Below, piece by piece: positions 10,401 through 18,181 of a stretch of DNA of 64,000 bases. The position numbers and the translations under genes are program-made. Origin of the DNA: Paralteromonas sediminis (GTDB lineage: Bacteria; Pseudomonadota; Gammaproteobacteria; Enterobacterales; Alteromonadaceae). Each line of letters starts with the position of its first letter. Within the stretch, counting starts at the first letter, position 1. The notes under the pieces were generated by a model. The model ran no database searches. It worked only from the letters and a program-made list of their open reading frames with translations, and was not told the DNA's origin. Location of the stretch: assembly GCF_003820355.1 (NCBI RefSeq), contig NZ_RPOK01000002.1:744001-808000 (forward strand). Reading direction: 5' to 3'.

Positions 10401-10541
10401 GCGCTCAATAGCTTGCTCATCAGGCGTCGGTGTCGCATCTGGCTCCTCAGCGTTTTCTTGTGCCAAGACTGGATAGCTACTCAATGCCATTCCACTTGCC
10501 AGCAAGGCTGCGTAAATGCTGCTGGGTTTGAATGTTTTCAT
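7497..10541 (-). CDS. TonB-dependent receptor, probably for alpha-glucan oligosaccharides
   Basis: A 1014-aa outer-membrane receptor. The signal peptide ends near YPVLAQ. A TonB-box-like stretch ERIEVKGF precedes a plug with SADDLGGLPDVSMADALTRL and the NIRGL motif, then a long beta barrel ending in FGTQYFLGLTYSL. The plug style (VSEQISADDLGGLPDVS) is that of the large Xanthomonas/Caulobacter-type receptor group used for carbohydrate import. Substrate assignment rests on context: the next gene, 62 bp on, is a pullulanase. The ATG of the longer pullulanase frame overlaps this stop codon. An operator-like palindrome lies about 110 bp upstream of the start. No inner-membrane sugar transporter is in the window. 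Confidence 0.9.
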   Translation of the reverse strand: MKTFKPSSIYAALLASGMALSSYPVLAQENAEEPDATPTPDEQAIERIEVKGFSTSLIQSLNQKRFSDTVSEQISADDLGGLPDVSMADALTRLPGISAVRTGGQAAEINIRGLSGGFVFSTLNGREQVSTSGTRSIEFDQYPSELISSAAVYKSPKASLIEGGVAGTVELQTASPLANDKQHTFNANLRGMYNDRASEIPDGEEFGHRISFSYQGKFMDDTLGVALGYARLYQPSVATQFIGLAYNGEVDVDGEIPTSECVDNPECELISEGFEMQHKGGEETRDGYLAAIEWIPTDNFTLKADAFVSKFDSEAFARGFRVKLGGVNASITNPVTVNRSVIGGTFTRTADSFTRVELVNDDNQDFDQVESYGINADWAISDNLSVQFDIALSKAESDFRNGLLWSLVGEDANAASPRFDENISISYQLNGLNLPDLAFNQADLFTDLDRVMVSKYGIYPFQNDDELDAYRLDFQYLLDNDYISSIEFGGRYSDREYSNDRSVFEFGNDSAFSVSQPPLRLTQDMVEIVNWSGEFGYFPNYLAIDLDKALTAWFPGGIPQPQQTWGPGAAGVINGPGIGPSTAWSVQESGDVFETVSAAYLMANIDTEVAGFAVTGNFGVRYVETKQASTTLQRATRFVEDPVTGTQVEVSDPTLGAQNIMDEAGLINNFYRPDIISHEYTDTLPSININIGLTDSSQLRLAAAKVMGRAPINRFAANASTSVETVTASQNRDSGEVTLSSQTAKISGSSRNSPYLEPFYATQYDISYEHYFTETDGAFVIAGFYKNIESFIENIGTDPYDFEGNGFIVPDEIAVPVFYEQDFPGQEPELVLDADGMPVFVTVPTENGNYETAINNAEGGYIRGIEIAYTEIYSNLPGLWSGLGVNASYSFTESEIQRTLGNGVFADALPGLSENVAQLTVFWEYEGFETRVSARYRDQFVSEQVAVNDQTVNFDSETVIDYQASYEINENMSVLFQINNVTDEPTKSFFSSKEQTGTIQFFGTQYFLGLTYSL

Positions 10542-10649
10542 ATGTGTTACATTCCCTCTTATGGCGGCAACATGTCATTAACAAATGCACGACGCCTATT
10601 TTGATTTCTACTGTAATAGTAGCGAGGGACAGGAATTAACCACAATCGA

Positions 10650-10664
10650 CTGCATACGTATTCA
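10650..10664. promoter_or_regulatory. LacI-type operator-like site, left copy
   Basis: CTGCATACGTATTCA. The core ATACGTAT is a perfect palindrome with a central CG, the usual shape of LacI/GalR-family operators. It lies about 110 bp upstream of the minus-strand receptor start and is the exact reverse complement of the site at 10966-10980. A maltose/alpha-glucan repressor of the LacI family is an inference from the pullulanase context; no such regulator gene is in the window. Confidence 0.55.
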
Positions 10665-10939
10665 ATAACAAAATGCTACATTTTCTTTACATCTAAAGCC
10701 TTTTTATACACATGTAAAACCAACAGAAACTATCACTCATAATTAAATTTAATAAACAATTCATACGGTTAGCTAAAAAATGCTAGTTAAAAGTAAATGA
10801 GTTTTTAATAAACTGATGCGGCCAACAGTAAGACTGTTTATAGAATAGTCACTGCAAATCAAATTCAAAAAATTTACACTTTATTTTGTAATTTCAGTTA
10901 GTTAGGGAAGTTTAGTATTGATTATCCACCCTGCAAAAT

Positions 10940-10956
10940 GTAAACAATTTGTTTAC
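10940..10956. promoter_or_regulatory. 17-bp palindrome upstream of the second receptor
   Basis: GTAAACAATTTGTTTAC, a perfect 7-bp inverted repeat with a 3-base centre, ten bases before the right-hand operator-like site. Its spacing and AT-rich character suit a second regulator or an extended control element. The binding protein is unknown. Confidence 0.4.
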
Positions 10957-10965
10957 CAGAAGTGC

Positions 10966-10980
10966 TGAATACGTATGCAG
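10966..10980. promoter_or_regulatory. LacI-type operator-like site, right copy
   Basis: TGAATACGTATGCAG, the exact reverse complement of the site at 10650-10664, lying 120 bp before the chosen ATG of the plus-strand receptor. Two such sites flanking a divergent promoter pair would allow looping or joint control of both transcripts. Confidence 0.55.
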
Positions 10981-11099
10981 AAAGTTGTTTAAGCAACTAT
11001 CCTGAAGTTAGTATCGGCGGCAGTCAGAAGAAGAGTCCAACGCCCTCTTATAGCGGTGAATGGACCTTAGTACTGGTAACCCAAACAGGAAAAACACAC

Positions 11100-13910
11100 A
11101 TGTCACAATTCAAGAAAAACGTGCTGGCCTTTTCAGTATCAGCCGCACTCACTGGGCTAGGCACAACAGTAGCCATAGCACAAGATAATGCAGATGCTGC
11201 GGCAGAAGTCACTGAAGTCATACAAGTCACAGGTATTCGCGGTGCCTTACAACGCGCGCAGGCGATAAAAATGGAACAGACTTCTATTGTTGAGGCGCTT
11301 TCAGCAGAGGATATCGGTAAATTGCCAGACACCTCTGTTGCCGAATCGCTGGCGCGGTTACCCGGTCTAGCCGGTGAGCGTCGCAACGGACGTACTAGTG
11401 GCTTGTCAGTACGCGGTTTTAATGAAAACTACGTAGCGACCTCATTGAATGGTCGTGAATTGTTGGGCATGGGTGACAACCGTGGAGTGGAGTTTGACCT
11501 TTACCCCACAGAAATCGTATCGAATATTCTCGTATATAAAACTTCAGAAGCAGGTTTGTTGGCACAAGGTATTGGCGGCACAATTGATTTGCAGACCGTC
11601 AAACCGCTAAATGCAGAGTCTTCGTTTACCGTTAATGGCAATATTGAAAAGAACCAAAGAGACGCAGGCAACCCGGATTACGATAATCAAGGGCACCGTG
11701 TTTCTCTTAATTTTGTCGACCAGTTTGCTGATGATCAACTGGGTCTTGCGCTAACCGTGGCGTCCATGGAGTCACCAAGACAAGAGCAGCAGTTTCGTGC
11801 CTGGGGTGATGGAGACTGGGCACAAGATGGCGATGGCAATTACATTCTAGGTGGTCACGACTCTTTTACCCGCTCAGCAATGATGGAACGTGATTCTGTT
11901 GCCGCAGTTGTTCAATACTCACCTCGTGAAGATCTGATGATCCAGCTTGACGCCCTTTACATCGATTACGTAGAAAACGATGCACGCCGTGGCCTGGAAG
12001 AAGGCCTCGCATGGGGTGGCCCAACTACAACAGTCGCTGTTGAAGATGGCTTTGTGACTGAAGGTTATACCGATGGTTTCTATTCAGTTATTCGTAACGA
12101 TATTCGCAGCCAAGAGTCAGAACTCACTACAGTTGCACTGAATGTTGAATACAATATCAATGATTACTGGTCAGCGATTTTCGACTACTCATCGGGTAAA
12201 GTAGATAAAACAATCACCGATGTGGAAAGTTACTCGGGTACCGGCCGTGCAGGCATTGATGGTCGCCCGCTGCCAGCGCGTTCATGGACAATGAACGGTG
12301 GTTTGCCTACGTTTGGTCCTCACCCGAATGCGTCGGCATTTCCGGCGGTTGATTTAACCGACCCGTCAATTATTTCTCTGGCCGGTCCTCAGCCGTGGGG
12401 GGCTTCACTCGCTCCTGTCGCTCAGTTCCAGGGCAACCCAAATTTTGGTCCTGAAACAGCACAAGACGGTTTTGTAAACCAACCGATATTTGATGAAGAA
12501 CTGAATACTACAAGGCTAGAATTAGAAGGTTTAGTTGAGTGGGGTATATTCTCCAAGTTAAATGTGGGTGTTAATTACTCTGACCGCTCAAAAACGAAAA
12601 TTAATGGTGGTGCATACCTAACATCACCTAAATGGCCGGATGCAGATGGTATTCCTAATGTATTGGGTGTTGCAGACCTCAGTTGGCTTGGTCTTGAGGG
12701 CGTACTTGCCTATGATAGCCTCGCGTTATACAACAGCGGCTACTACATTTCTACCGATGCACAAGACCTTGAAACTGGCAGATTAGCTGATACTTACACC
12801 ATTGAGGAAGAGCTGTTAACTGTCTTTGCCAAGTTGGAAATTGACACGGAAATCGGTGACATGTTTGTCCGTGGTAATGTAGGTGTCCAGTTTATAGATT
12901 CAGAGCAAAAAGCATCAGGCTTCAGCGTAGTAACTGCAGAAAGCTTGTATGTTGACGCTACCCCGGTCACTGACGGTGATGATTACACAGATATTCTGCC
13001 CTCTTTGAACTTGTCTTTTGAAGTGGTTGAGAATCAATTCCTACGTGTTGGTGCTTCAAAAATATTGAGCCGTCCTAGAATGGATGACATGAAGCCCAAT
13101 AACAATGCGTCATTTAACTTTGCCGCCGGTTCTCAATTCCTTTGGTCTGGTGATGCTGGAAATGCGCGCTTGAAGCCACTAGAAGCCACACAATATGACC
13201 TTTCTTATGAAAACTACTTCTCTGACGACGGCTATATTGCGATCAGCTACTTCTACAAAAAGCTGACTAACTGGCACGGTGATGGCAAAACACTTACCAA
13301 CTTTGAAGATCTCTATATTCCCGGTTATCACGGCATTCGCGATACCAACGGTGACCTTATCCCACTGACATCTCCTGAGCAGTTCTTGGGTGAAATTTCA
13401 TTCAAGGAAGACGGTGCAAAAGGTTCAGTCGAAGGTTTAGAAATTCAGGGTAGCCTACAACTTAGTGAAATTCATGATGTTCTTGAAGGGTTTGGTGTTT
13501 TCGCAAGCGCTACCTTCTTAGACGGTGAACTGGAATTTTCAGATGGCGGAACAGGCTTCGTACCAGGGCTTTCTGAAGAAACCTATTCTGTGACGTTCTA
13601 CTATGAGAATGCAGGTTGGGAATTCAGAGTAGCGGGCACCAAGCGTGACGAATTCTCTACTGAAACCCGTGGTTTGAGCTTAGCACTGGCTGAAACAAGA
13701 GGCGCTGGCGCAACATTGGTTGATGCCCAAATTGGTTACGATTTCAGCGAATCTAATATCGAGTGGCTGGAAGGCTTGCGTGTTACGCTACAGGGTCAAA
13801 ACTTAACAGACGAAGAAGACGTCACGTTTGCGAATGGCGACCCACGTCAAATCGTGACCTCGCAAACCTTTGGCAGAAACTTCCTGTTAGGCTTTAACTA
13901 CTCGTTTTAG
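11100..13910 (+). CDS. TonB-dependent receptor linked to halogenase-family genes
   Basis: A 936-aa outer-membrane receptor from the ATG at 11100, which has AGGA nine bases upstream and gives a good signal peptide (KKNVLAFSVSAALTGLGTTV, cleavage near AIAQ). The open frame reaches back to a GTG at 10962, but that stretch is not signal-like and overlaps an operator-like site. The plug carries EVIQVTGIRGAL, SAEDIGKLPDTSVAESLARL and SVRGF; the barrel ends FLLGFNYSF with the expected terminal Phe. It is the same receptor class as the divergent gene but not a close copy. Two tryptophan-halogenase-family genes follow on the same strand after a hairpin, an arrangement common in carbohydrate loci of Alteromonadales, Xanthomonas and Caulobacter. 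Ligand unknown. Confidence 0.9.
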   Translation: MSQFKKNVLAFSVSAALTGLGTTVAIAQDNADAAAEVTEVIQVTGIRGALQRAQAIKMEQTSIVEALSAEDIGKLPDTSVAESLARLPGLAGERRNGRTSGLSVRGFNENYVATSLNGRELLGMGDNRGVEFDLYPTEIVSNILVYKTSEAGLLAQGIGGTIDLQTVKPLNAESSFTVNGNIEKNQRDAGNPDYDNQGHRVSLNFVDQFADDQLGLALTVASMESPRQEQQFRAWGDGDWAQDGDGNYILGGHDSFTRSAMMERDSVAAVVQYSPREDLMIQLDALYIDYVENDARRGLEEGLAWGGPTTTVAVEDGFVTEGYTDGFYSVIRNDIRSQESELTTVALNVEYNINDYWSAIFDYSSGKVDKTITDVESYSGTGRAGIDGRPLPARSWTMNGGLPTFGPHPNASAFPAVDLTDPSIISLAGPQPWGASLAPVAQFQGNPNFGPETAQDGFVNQPIFDEELNTTRLELEGLVEWGIFSKLNVGVNYSDRSKTKINGGAYLTSPKWPDADGIPNVLGVADLSWLGLEGVLAYDSLALYNSGYYISTDAQDLETGRLADTYTIEEELLTVFAKLEIDTEIGDMFVRGNVGVQFIDSEQKASGFSVVTAESLYVDATPVTDGDDYTDILPSLNLSFEVVENQFLRVGASKILSRPRMDDMKPNNNASFNFAAGSQFLWSGDAGNARLKPLEATQYDLSYENYFSDDGYIAISYFYKKLTNWHGDGKTLTNFEDLYIPGYHGIRDTNGDLIPLTSPEQFLGEISFKEDGAKGSVEGLEIQGSLQLSEIHDVLEGFGVFASATFLDGELEFSDGGTGFVPGLSEETYSVTFYYENAGWEFRVAGTKRDEFSTETRGLSLALAETRGAGATLVDAQIGYDFSESNIEWLEGLRVTLQGQNLTDEEDVTFANGDPRQIVTSQTFGRNFLLGFNYSF

Positions 13911-13974
13911 GGCACCACCAAACATGAATAGCCGCTAACGAATTTGACGTTACAGGCTATTCAGCGTTACAACT

Positions 13975-14008
13975 AAAGTCCCGATACTTGTGGTATTGGG
14001 ACTTTTTT
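13975..14008 (+). terminator. Hairpin with T-run between receptor and halogenase genes
   Basis: Stem AAAGTCCCGATAC / GTATTGGGACTTT with one mismatch, followed by six Ts. It sits 23 bp before the first halogenase ATG, so it would end the receptor transcript or attenuate readthrough into the halogenases. A second weaker dyad (ATAGCC / GGCTAT, 13927-13960) lies just upstream. Confidence 0.8.
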
Positions 14009-14030
14009 ATATCGGCAATTAGGAACGTGA

Positions 14031-15524
14031 ATGAACGACACTATCAAGAAAGTCGTGGTAGTAGGCGGCGGAACAGCAGGCTGGCTTTCAGCAGCATTGT
14101 TAAAAAAAGTGCTGGGGCAAACGGTCGAGCTTGAGTTAGTTGAATCTGAGTCAATTGGTACCGTCGGTGTAGGTGAAGCTACTATCCCGCCAATTCGTAT
14201 GCTTAATAACGTATTGGGACTGAATGAAGCAGATGTTATCCGAGAGACTAAAGCCACTATCAAACTGGCCATCAAGTTTGAAAATTGGCGGGTAAAGGGT
14301 GAAGGCTACTTTCACACATTTGGTTCACCAGGACGAAGTTATGCGTTTTGTCACTTTCATCATTTCCTAAACCGGGCCCGACAACAGTTGGGGGAAAGCT
14401 CTTCAATCTGGGATTATGACCTCAACTATTTAAGTGCCATTGAAGGTCGGTTTGCCAAGATGGATGTCACCGACCCTATACTGGATATGCCTTTCGCCTA
14501 TCACTTTGATGCATCACTTTATGCAAAATTTTTACGCAAAGTCGCAGAACAAGCCGGAGCAGTGCGAACAGAAGGTACCATTGTAGACGTTACTCAGCAC
14601 CCAGGATCAGGCTATATTCAGGGTGTCCGTTTAGCTAATGGGCGAGAAGTTACAGGCGACCTCTTTATTGACTGCTCAGGGTTTAGAGGCCTTTTGATTC
14701 AGCAACAGTTGAACACCGGATACATTGACTGGAGTCACTGGCTACCTTGTGACAGAGCAATTGCTATCCCTTCTGAACGTCATGAACATACCCTGCCCTA
14801 TACCCGCTCTATTGCACATACTGCAGGGTGGCAATGGCGGATACCGCTACAACACAGAAATGGTAATGGGCATGTATACTGCAGTAACTATATGTCTGAT
14901 GACGAAGCCCTGGCTGTACTGAAGAACAATCTGGATACAGCGCCTTTGGCTGATCCTAATTTTATAAAGTTTAAGACCGGAAGACGGCGAAAACAGTGGA
15001 ATAAAAATGTGATTGCGATAGGGCTCTCCAGTGGCTTCCTGGAACCACTCGAATCGACCAGTATTCACCTTATCCAGTCAGCGATAGTGCGTTTGCTGCA
15101 CCTCTTTCCTCATCAAGGTATCAACGACAGTATTATGTCAGAGTACAATGCTCAGTCAGCGCTTGAGTTCGAACAAATCAGAGATTTCATTATCTTGCAC
15201 TATCATGTAAACGAACGCGATGACAGCCAATTCTGGCGTGATGTTAGAAACATGGACGTTCCTGAAAGACTAAGACATAAAATAGACCTATTTAGACAGA
15301 ATGGGCGTTTATTTAATGAACACAATGATCTTTTCCTAGATGCTTCTTGGCTGCAGGTTATGCAAGGCCAGGGCATAACGCCCCAAGATTACCATCCGAT
15401 GGCGAAGAGTATTCCCCAAGATAAGCTCATTGACATGTTAAAAACCATTCGCAAGATCAAGCAAGATCCCGTCGCACAACTGCCTACTCACGACGAATTT
15501 CTGGCAAAGGTTTGTGGCAATTGA
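14031..15524 (+). CDS. Tryptophan halogenase family flavoprotein (first of two)
   Basis: A 497-aa FAD-dependent halogenase-family protein. The FAD-binding GGGTAGW is at 12-18. The catalytic Lys, equivalent to PrnA K79, is K78 in ATIKLAIKF. The halogenase hallmark WxWxIP is present as WQWRIP at 267-272. GFLEPLESTSIHL (335-347) supplies the conserved active-site Glu (E341). The family oxidises halide to a hypohalous intermediate that chlorinates or brominates indole-type substrates, using reduced flavin from a partner reductase. No flavin reductase or tryptophan pathway gene is nearby; the gene sits behind a TonB receptor in a glycan locus. The true substrate is therefore unknown. The ATG is preceded by AGGA with six-base spacing. 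Confidence 0.88.
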   Translation: MNDTIKKVVVVGGGTAGWLSAALLKKVLGQTVELELVESESIGTVGVGEATIPPIRMLNNVLGLNEADVIRETKATIKLAIKFENWRVKGEGYFHTFGSPGRSYAFCHFHHFLNRARQQLGESSSIWDYDLNYLSAIEGRFAKMDVTDPILDMPFAYHFDASLYAKFLRKVAEQAGAVRTEGTIVDVTQHPGSGYIQGVRLANGREVTGDLFIDCSGFRGLLIQQQLNTGYIDWSHWLPCDRAIAIPSERHEHTLPYTRSIAHTAGWQWRIPLQHRNGNGHVYCSNYMSDDEALAVLKNNLDTAPLADPNFIKFKTGRRRKQWNKNVIAIGLSSGFLEPLESTSIHLIQSAIVRLLHLFPHQGINDSIMSEYNAQSALEFEQIRDFIILHYHVNERDDSQFWRDVRNMDVPERLRHKIDLFRQNGRLFNEHNDLFLDASWLQVMQGQGITPQDYHPMAKSIPQDKLIDMLKTIRKIKQDPVAQLPTHDEFLAKVCGN

Positions 15525-15525
15525 T

Positions 15526-17025
15526 ATGAGTACACCGTTACATGTTGTCATTGCAGGTGGTGGCACAGCAGGTTGGATGGCAGCAAACCTATTTGCAGCC
15601 CTGTGCCCGAAAGAGCGTGTTAGAGTCACCTTGGTTGAATCACCGGATATTGGCATTATTGGCGTTGGAGAAGGTTCTACGCCTACCCTGAAGCGCTTTT
15701 TTGAGATTATAAAAGTACCTGAACAGGTTTGGATGCCAACATGTAACGCTACCTATAAAGTGGGGATTAAGTTTAACGACTGGAGCCCAAAATCAGGTAT
15801 CCATAGTTACCGTCACCCTTTCATTTCGCAAACGGACATTTTTACGCAACGTGCGTTTGAGGTGAATTGTCATACCCGAAGACTGGGGTTAGACACCCAC
15901 ACTAGGCCAGAAGATTTTTTGATTAATGGCGTATTGGCAAAAAAGAACTTGGGGCCACTCACGCCAGCACATTTCCCGTTTACGATCCAATATGGCTACC
16001 ATTTTGACAGTGCATTACTGGGCCAGTTTTTGTCAGAACACGCGCAAAAACAAGGTGTTACTCATATTAAAAAAGGGATATTGGCCGTAAAGACCCACCC
16101 GGATACGAGCATAGCCAGCCTTTTATGTGATGATGATACAGAAATTTCGGGTGACTTTTTTATCGACTGTACTGGGTTTAGGAGCCTATTACTCCAACAG
16201 ACGTTAGGCGTGCAGTTCAAAAGTTATAAAAGCAATCTGTTTAATGACTCTGCAGTAGTGTTACCAACAAGTATTAGTAACACTATCCCATCTGAAACTG
16301 AGGCGACGGCCCTTTCTGCGGGATGGTGCTGGCGTATTCCATTACAAAACCGCTTTGGTAATGGTTATGTTTATAGTGCTGAGTATCTATCTCCAGACAG
16401 CGCAGAAGAAGAATTTAGACGTCACTTGGGTATACTCGACAGCGACGACTCATGTCGCCATTTATCCATGAAAGTAGGTCAGGTTGAACAGCATTGGAAA
16501 AAAAATTGCCTGGCATTGGGGTTATCACAGGGTTTTATTGAACCCTTGGAGGCCACTGCGCTTCACCTGGTTCAAATCTGTGCAGAGATGTTCATTTCCA
16601 AATGGCAACAGGGCGACTATTCATCAACGCATCAACAAGCGTTTAATGCTTTTGCAAAAGAGCGTTTTGATAGAGTCCGAGACTATATTGTCGCGCACTA
16701 CAAGCTAAATACACGTGAAGACAGTGAATACTGGCGGGACAACAGAGAAAACGACGCCATTTCATCGTCACTTGCCAACATTATCAATTGCTGGTTTCAA
16801 CGCAAGGACCTAACACAGGAGATTAAACGTCAAGACATAGGTATGCATTGGGATCCAATTTCCTGGCATTGTTTGTTTTCAGGTTATGGCGCCTATCCCC
16901 CACTCGCACCAGACCAACCGGGAAAAGGTGATCACTTTGCAGAAAAAAACATCGACACCTTTGTGCAAGGCTGCGCCCTTAACTTTGAATCGCATAATGC
17001 TAATTTGGCATCCTTGCTTGAGTAA
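15526..17025 (+). CDS. Tryptophan halogenase family flavoprotein (second of two)
   Basis: A 499-aa paralogue of the gene before it, with the same complete motif set: GGGTAGW (11-17), catalytic Lys K78 in NATYKVGIKF, GWCWRIP and GFIEPLEATALHL. Start chosen as the ATG at 15526, one base after the first halogenase stop. A GTG at 15514 would add four residues and overlap the upstream gene by 11 bases. The two are surely co-transcribed and may act on related substrates, as the sequences differ throughout. Same caveat on substrate as its partner. No terminator is evident between its stop and the convergent amidotransferase gene. Confidence 0.87.
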   Translation: MSTPLHVVIAGGGTAGWMAANLFAALCPKERVRVTLVESPDIGIIGVGEGSTPTLKRFFEIIKVPEQVWMPTCNATYKVGIKFNDWSPKSGIHSYRHPFISQTDIFTQRAFEVNCHTRRLGLDTHTRPEDFLINGVLAKKNLGPLTPAHFPFTIQYGYHFDSALLGQFLSEHAQKQGVTHIKKGILAVKTHPDTSIASLLCDDDTEISGDFFIDCTGFRSLLLQQTLGVQFKSYKSNLFNDSAVVLPTSISNTIPSETEATALSAGWCWRIPLQNRFGNGYVYSAEYLSPDSAEEEFRRHLGILDSDDSCRHLSMKVGQVEQHWKKNCLALGLSQGFIEPLEATALHLVQICAEMFISKWQQGDYSSTHQQAFNAFAKERFDRVRDYIVAHYKLNTREDSEYWRDNRENDAISSSLANIINCWFQRKDLTQEIKRQDIGMHWDPISWHCLFSGYGAYPPLAPDQPGKGDHFAEKNIDTFVQGCALNFESHNANLASLLE

Positions 17026-17113
17026 AGTGAACACAAGCCTCTAGTCCAAATACCCTTAGGCTGTGTACAGTCTATGATTGTCTTGCGCACTGGTACAGAA
17101 ATTGGGCGCTCAC

Positions 17114-17953
17114 TCAACAACTTGGCTGAAGAGATAAATCGGGTGACACCATTTCAGATTCGTTTTTATGCTCAGGCACATTCACTTTGCCACAAGCGAT
17201 CACTTCGCCTTCTTGCCACAACTTCCATTCTCCGCGTTCATAGATATCCCATTGCTCGTCATTCGTGAGTGGTTCTGTTGCAATTATGCTCACTACGTCT
17301 TGAGGGGTAGTTTCAGCGGCAAAATCAATTTCAACTTCTATATCTTTAAGACAAGCAGGACCAAAAGGGGCCCGCCGAGTAATACTAGCAAGTTTGGTAC
17401 TACAAAACGTAAATAACCAATCACCGTTGCTTAGTAGACAATTAAAAACCCCTTGCTGGGCATAATTTTGAGCCAATGCGACTAGTGTTTGTGTAAGCGG
17501 CTCTGACGTGGCATCACGTATGAGGGACTGCCTTACATTATTCATAATGTCGCAAAATAGCGCTTCACTATCGGTGTCACCGACCGCCTGATATTCACCA
17601 CTACTGGGCAAAAACTGAGGAAGCTGCCCGTTGTGCGCAAAAACCCAATATCGCCCCCATAACTCACGTGCAAAAGGATGAGTATTGGCAAGATTGATAT
17701 TGCCAACGTTGGCCTGCCTGATATGACAAATGGCGTTTTTGCTCTTAATGGGCAAGGTAGACACAAAGTCTGCGATCGGTGATGTAGCACAAGGCTCAGG
17801 ATCGTGAAACATACGCACCCCCTTACCTTCATAAAATGCTACGCCCCACCCGTCTTTATGAGGCCCTGTTTCACCACCCCTACGTGTTAAACCAGTGAAG
17901 CTAAAACACAAATCCGTAGGGGTATTGGCACTCATTCCTAAAAGTTCACACAC
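17114..17953 (-). CDS. Class II glutamine amidotransferase (YafJ type)
   Basis: A 279-aa Ntn-hydrolase. The start is GTG and residue 2 is Cys (MCELLGMSAN), the N-terminal nucleophile exposed after Met removal. RRGGETGPHKDGWG, CHIRQANVG, the NTHPF block and FAHNGQLPQF are the glutaminase signatures. Only the glutaminase domain is present; no synthase domain follows, as in E. coli YafJ. The acceptor substrate of this family is unknown. The gene is convergent with the second halogenase, and about 230 bp separate its start from an IS element. A weak AAAGG lies ten bases before the GTG. Confidence 0.85.
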   Translation of the reverse strand: MCELLGMSANTPTDLCFSFTGLTRRGGETGPHKDGWGVAFYEGKGVRMFHDPEPCATSPIADFVSTLPIKSKNAICHIRQANVGNINLANTHPFARELWGRYWVFAHNGQLPQFLPSSGEYQAVGDTDSEALFCDIMNNVRQSLIRDATSEPLTQTLVALAQNYAQQGVFNCLLSNGDWLFTFCSTKLASITRRAPFGPACLKDIEVEIDFAAETTPQDVVSIIATEPLTNDEQWDIYERGEWKLWQEGEVIACGKVNVPEHKNESEMVSPDLSLQPSC

Positions 17954-18181
17954 GGCTTGTTCTACCTTTATGTCAGCTAATACTTGATAGTTTCCTGAGC
18001 ATACGCAAAGTACGTGTATTAAATCAATTAGACGCTGAAAATCTTCTCAAGTGATGATCCTGCAAGGAAGATGATTCACAACGTTATCAAATATGTTAGT
18101 GAGAAAAGAGCTCGAGAATGACTACTTAAAAACTTCTTTGTATCTCCAATCAGAATAAAACGAACAAGCACTAATCGCTTG

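Larger units (their letters stand above)
10542..11099. promoter_or_regulatory. Divergent control region between two TonB receptor genes
   Basis: A 558-bp AT-rich region that must hold the promoters of both receptors. It contains two copies of one 15-bp sequence in opposite orientation (10650-10664 and 10966-10980) and a separate 17-bp palindrome (10940-10956), all listed separately. A GTG-started upstream extension of the second receptor (from 10962) runs through the right-hand operator copy and is unlikely to be translated. I saw no other gene in it. Confidence 0.6.

Noticed and set aside
10962..11099. GTG-started 46-codon extension of the second TonB receptor
   Set aside because: It reads through the operator-like palindrome, is not signal-like, and a proper signal peptide with ribosome site begins at 11100.
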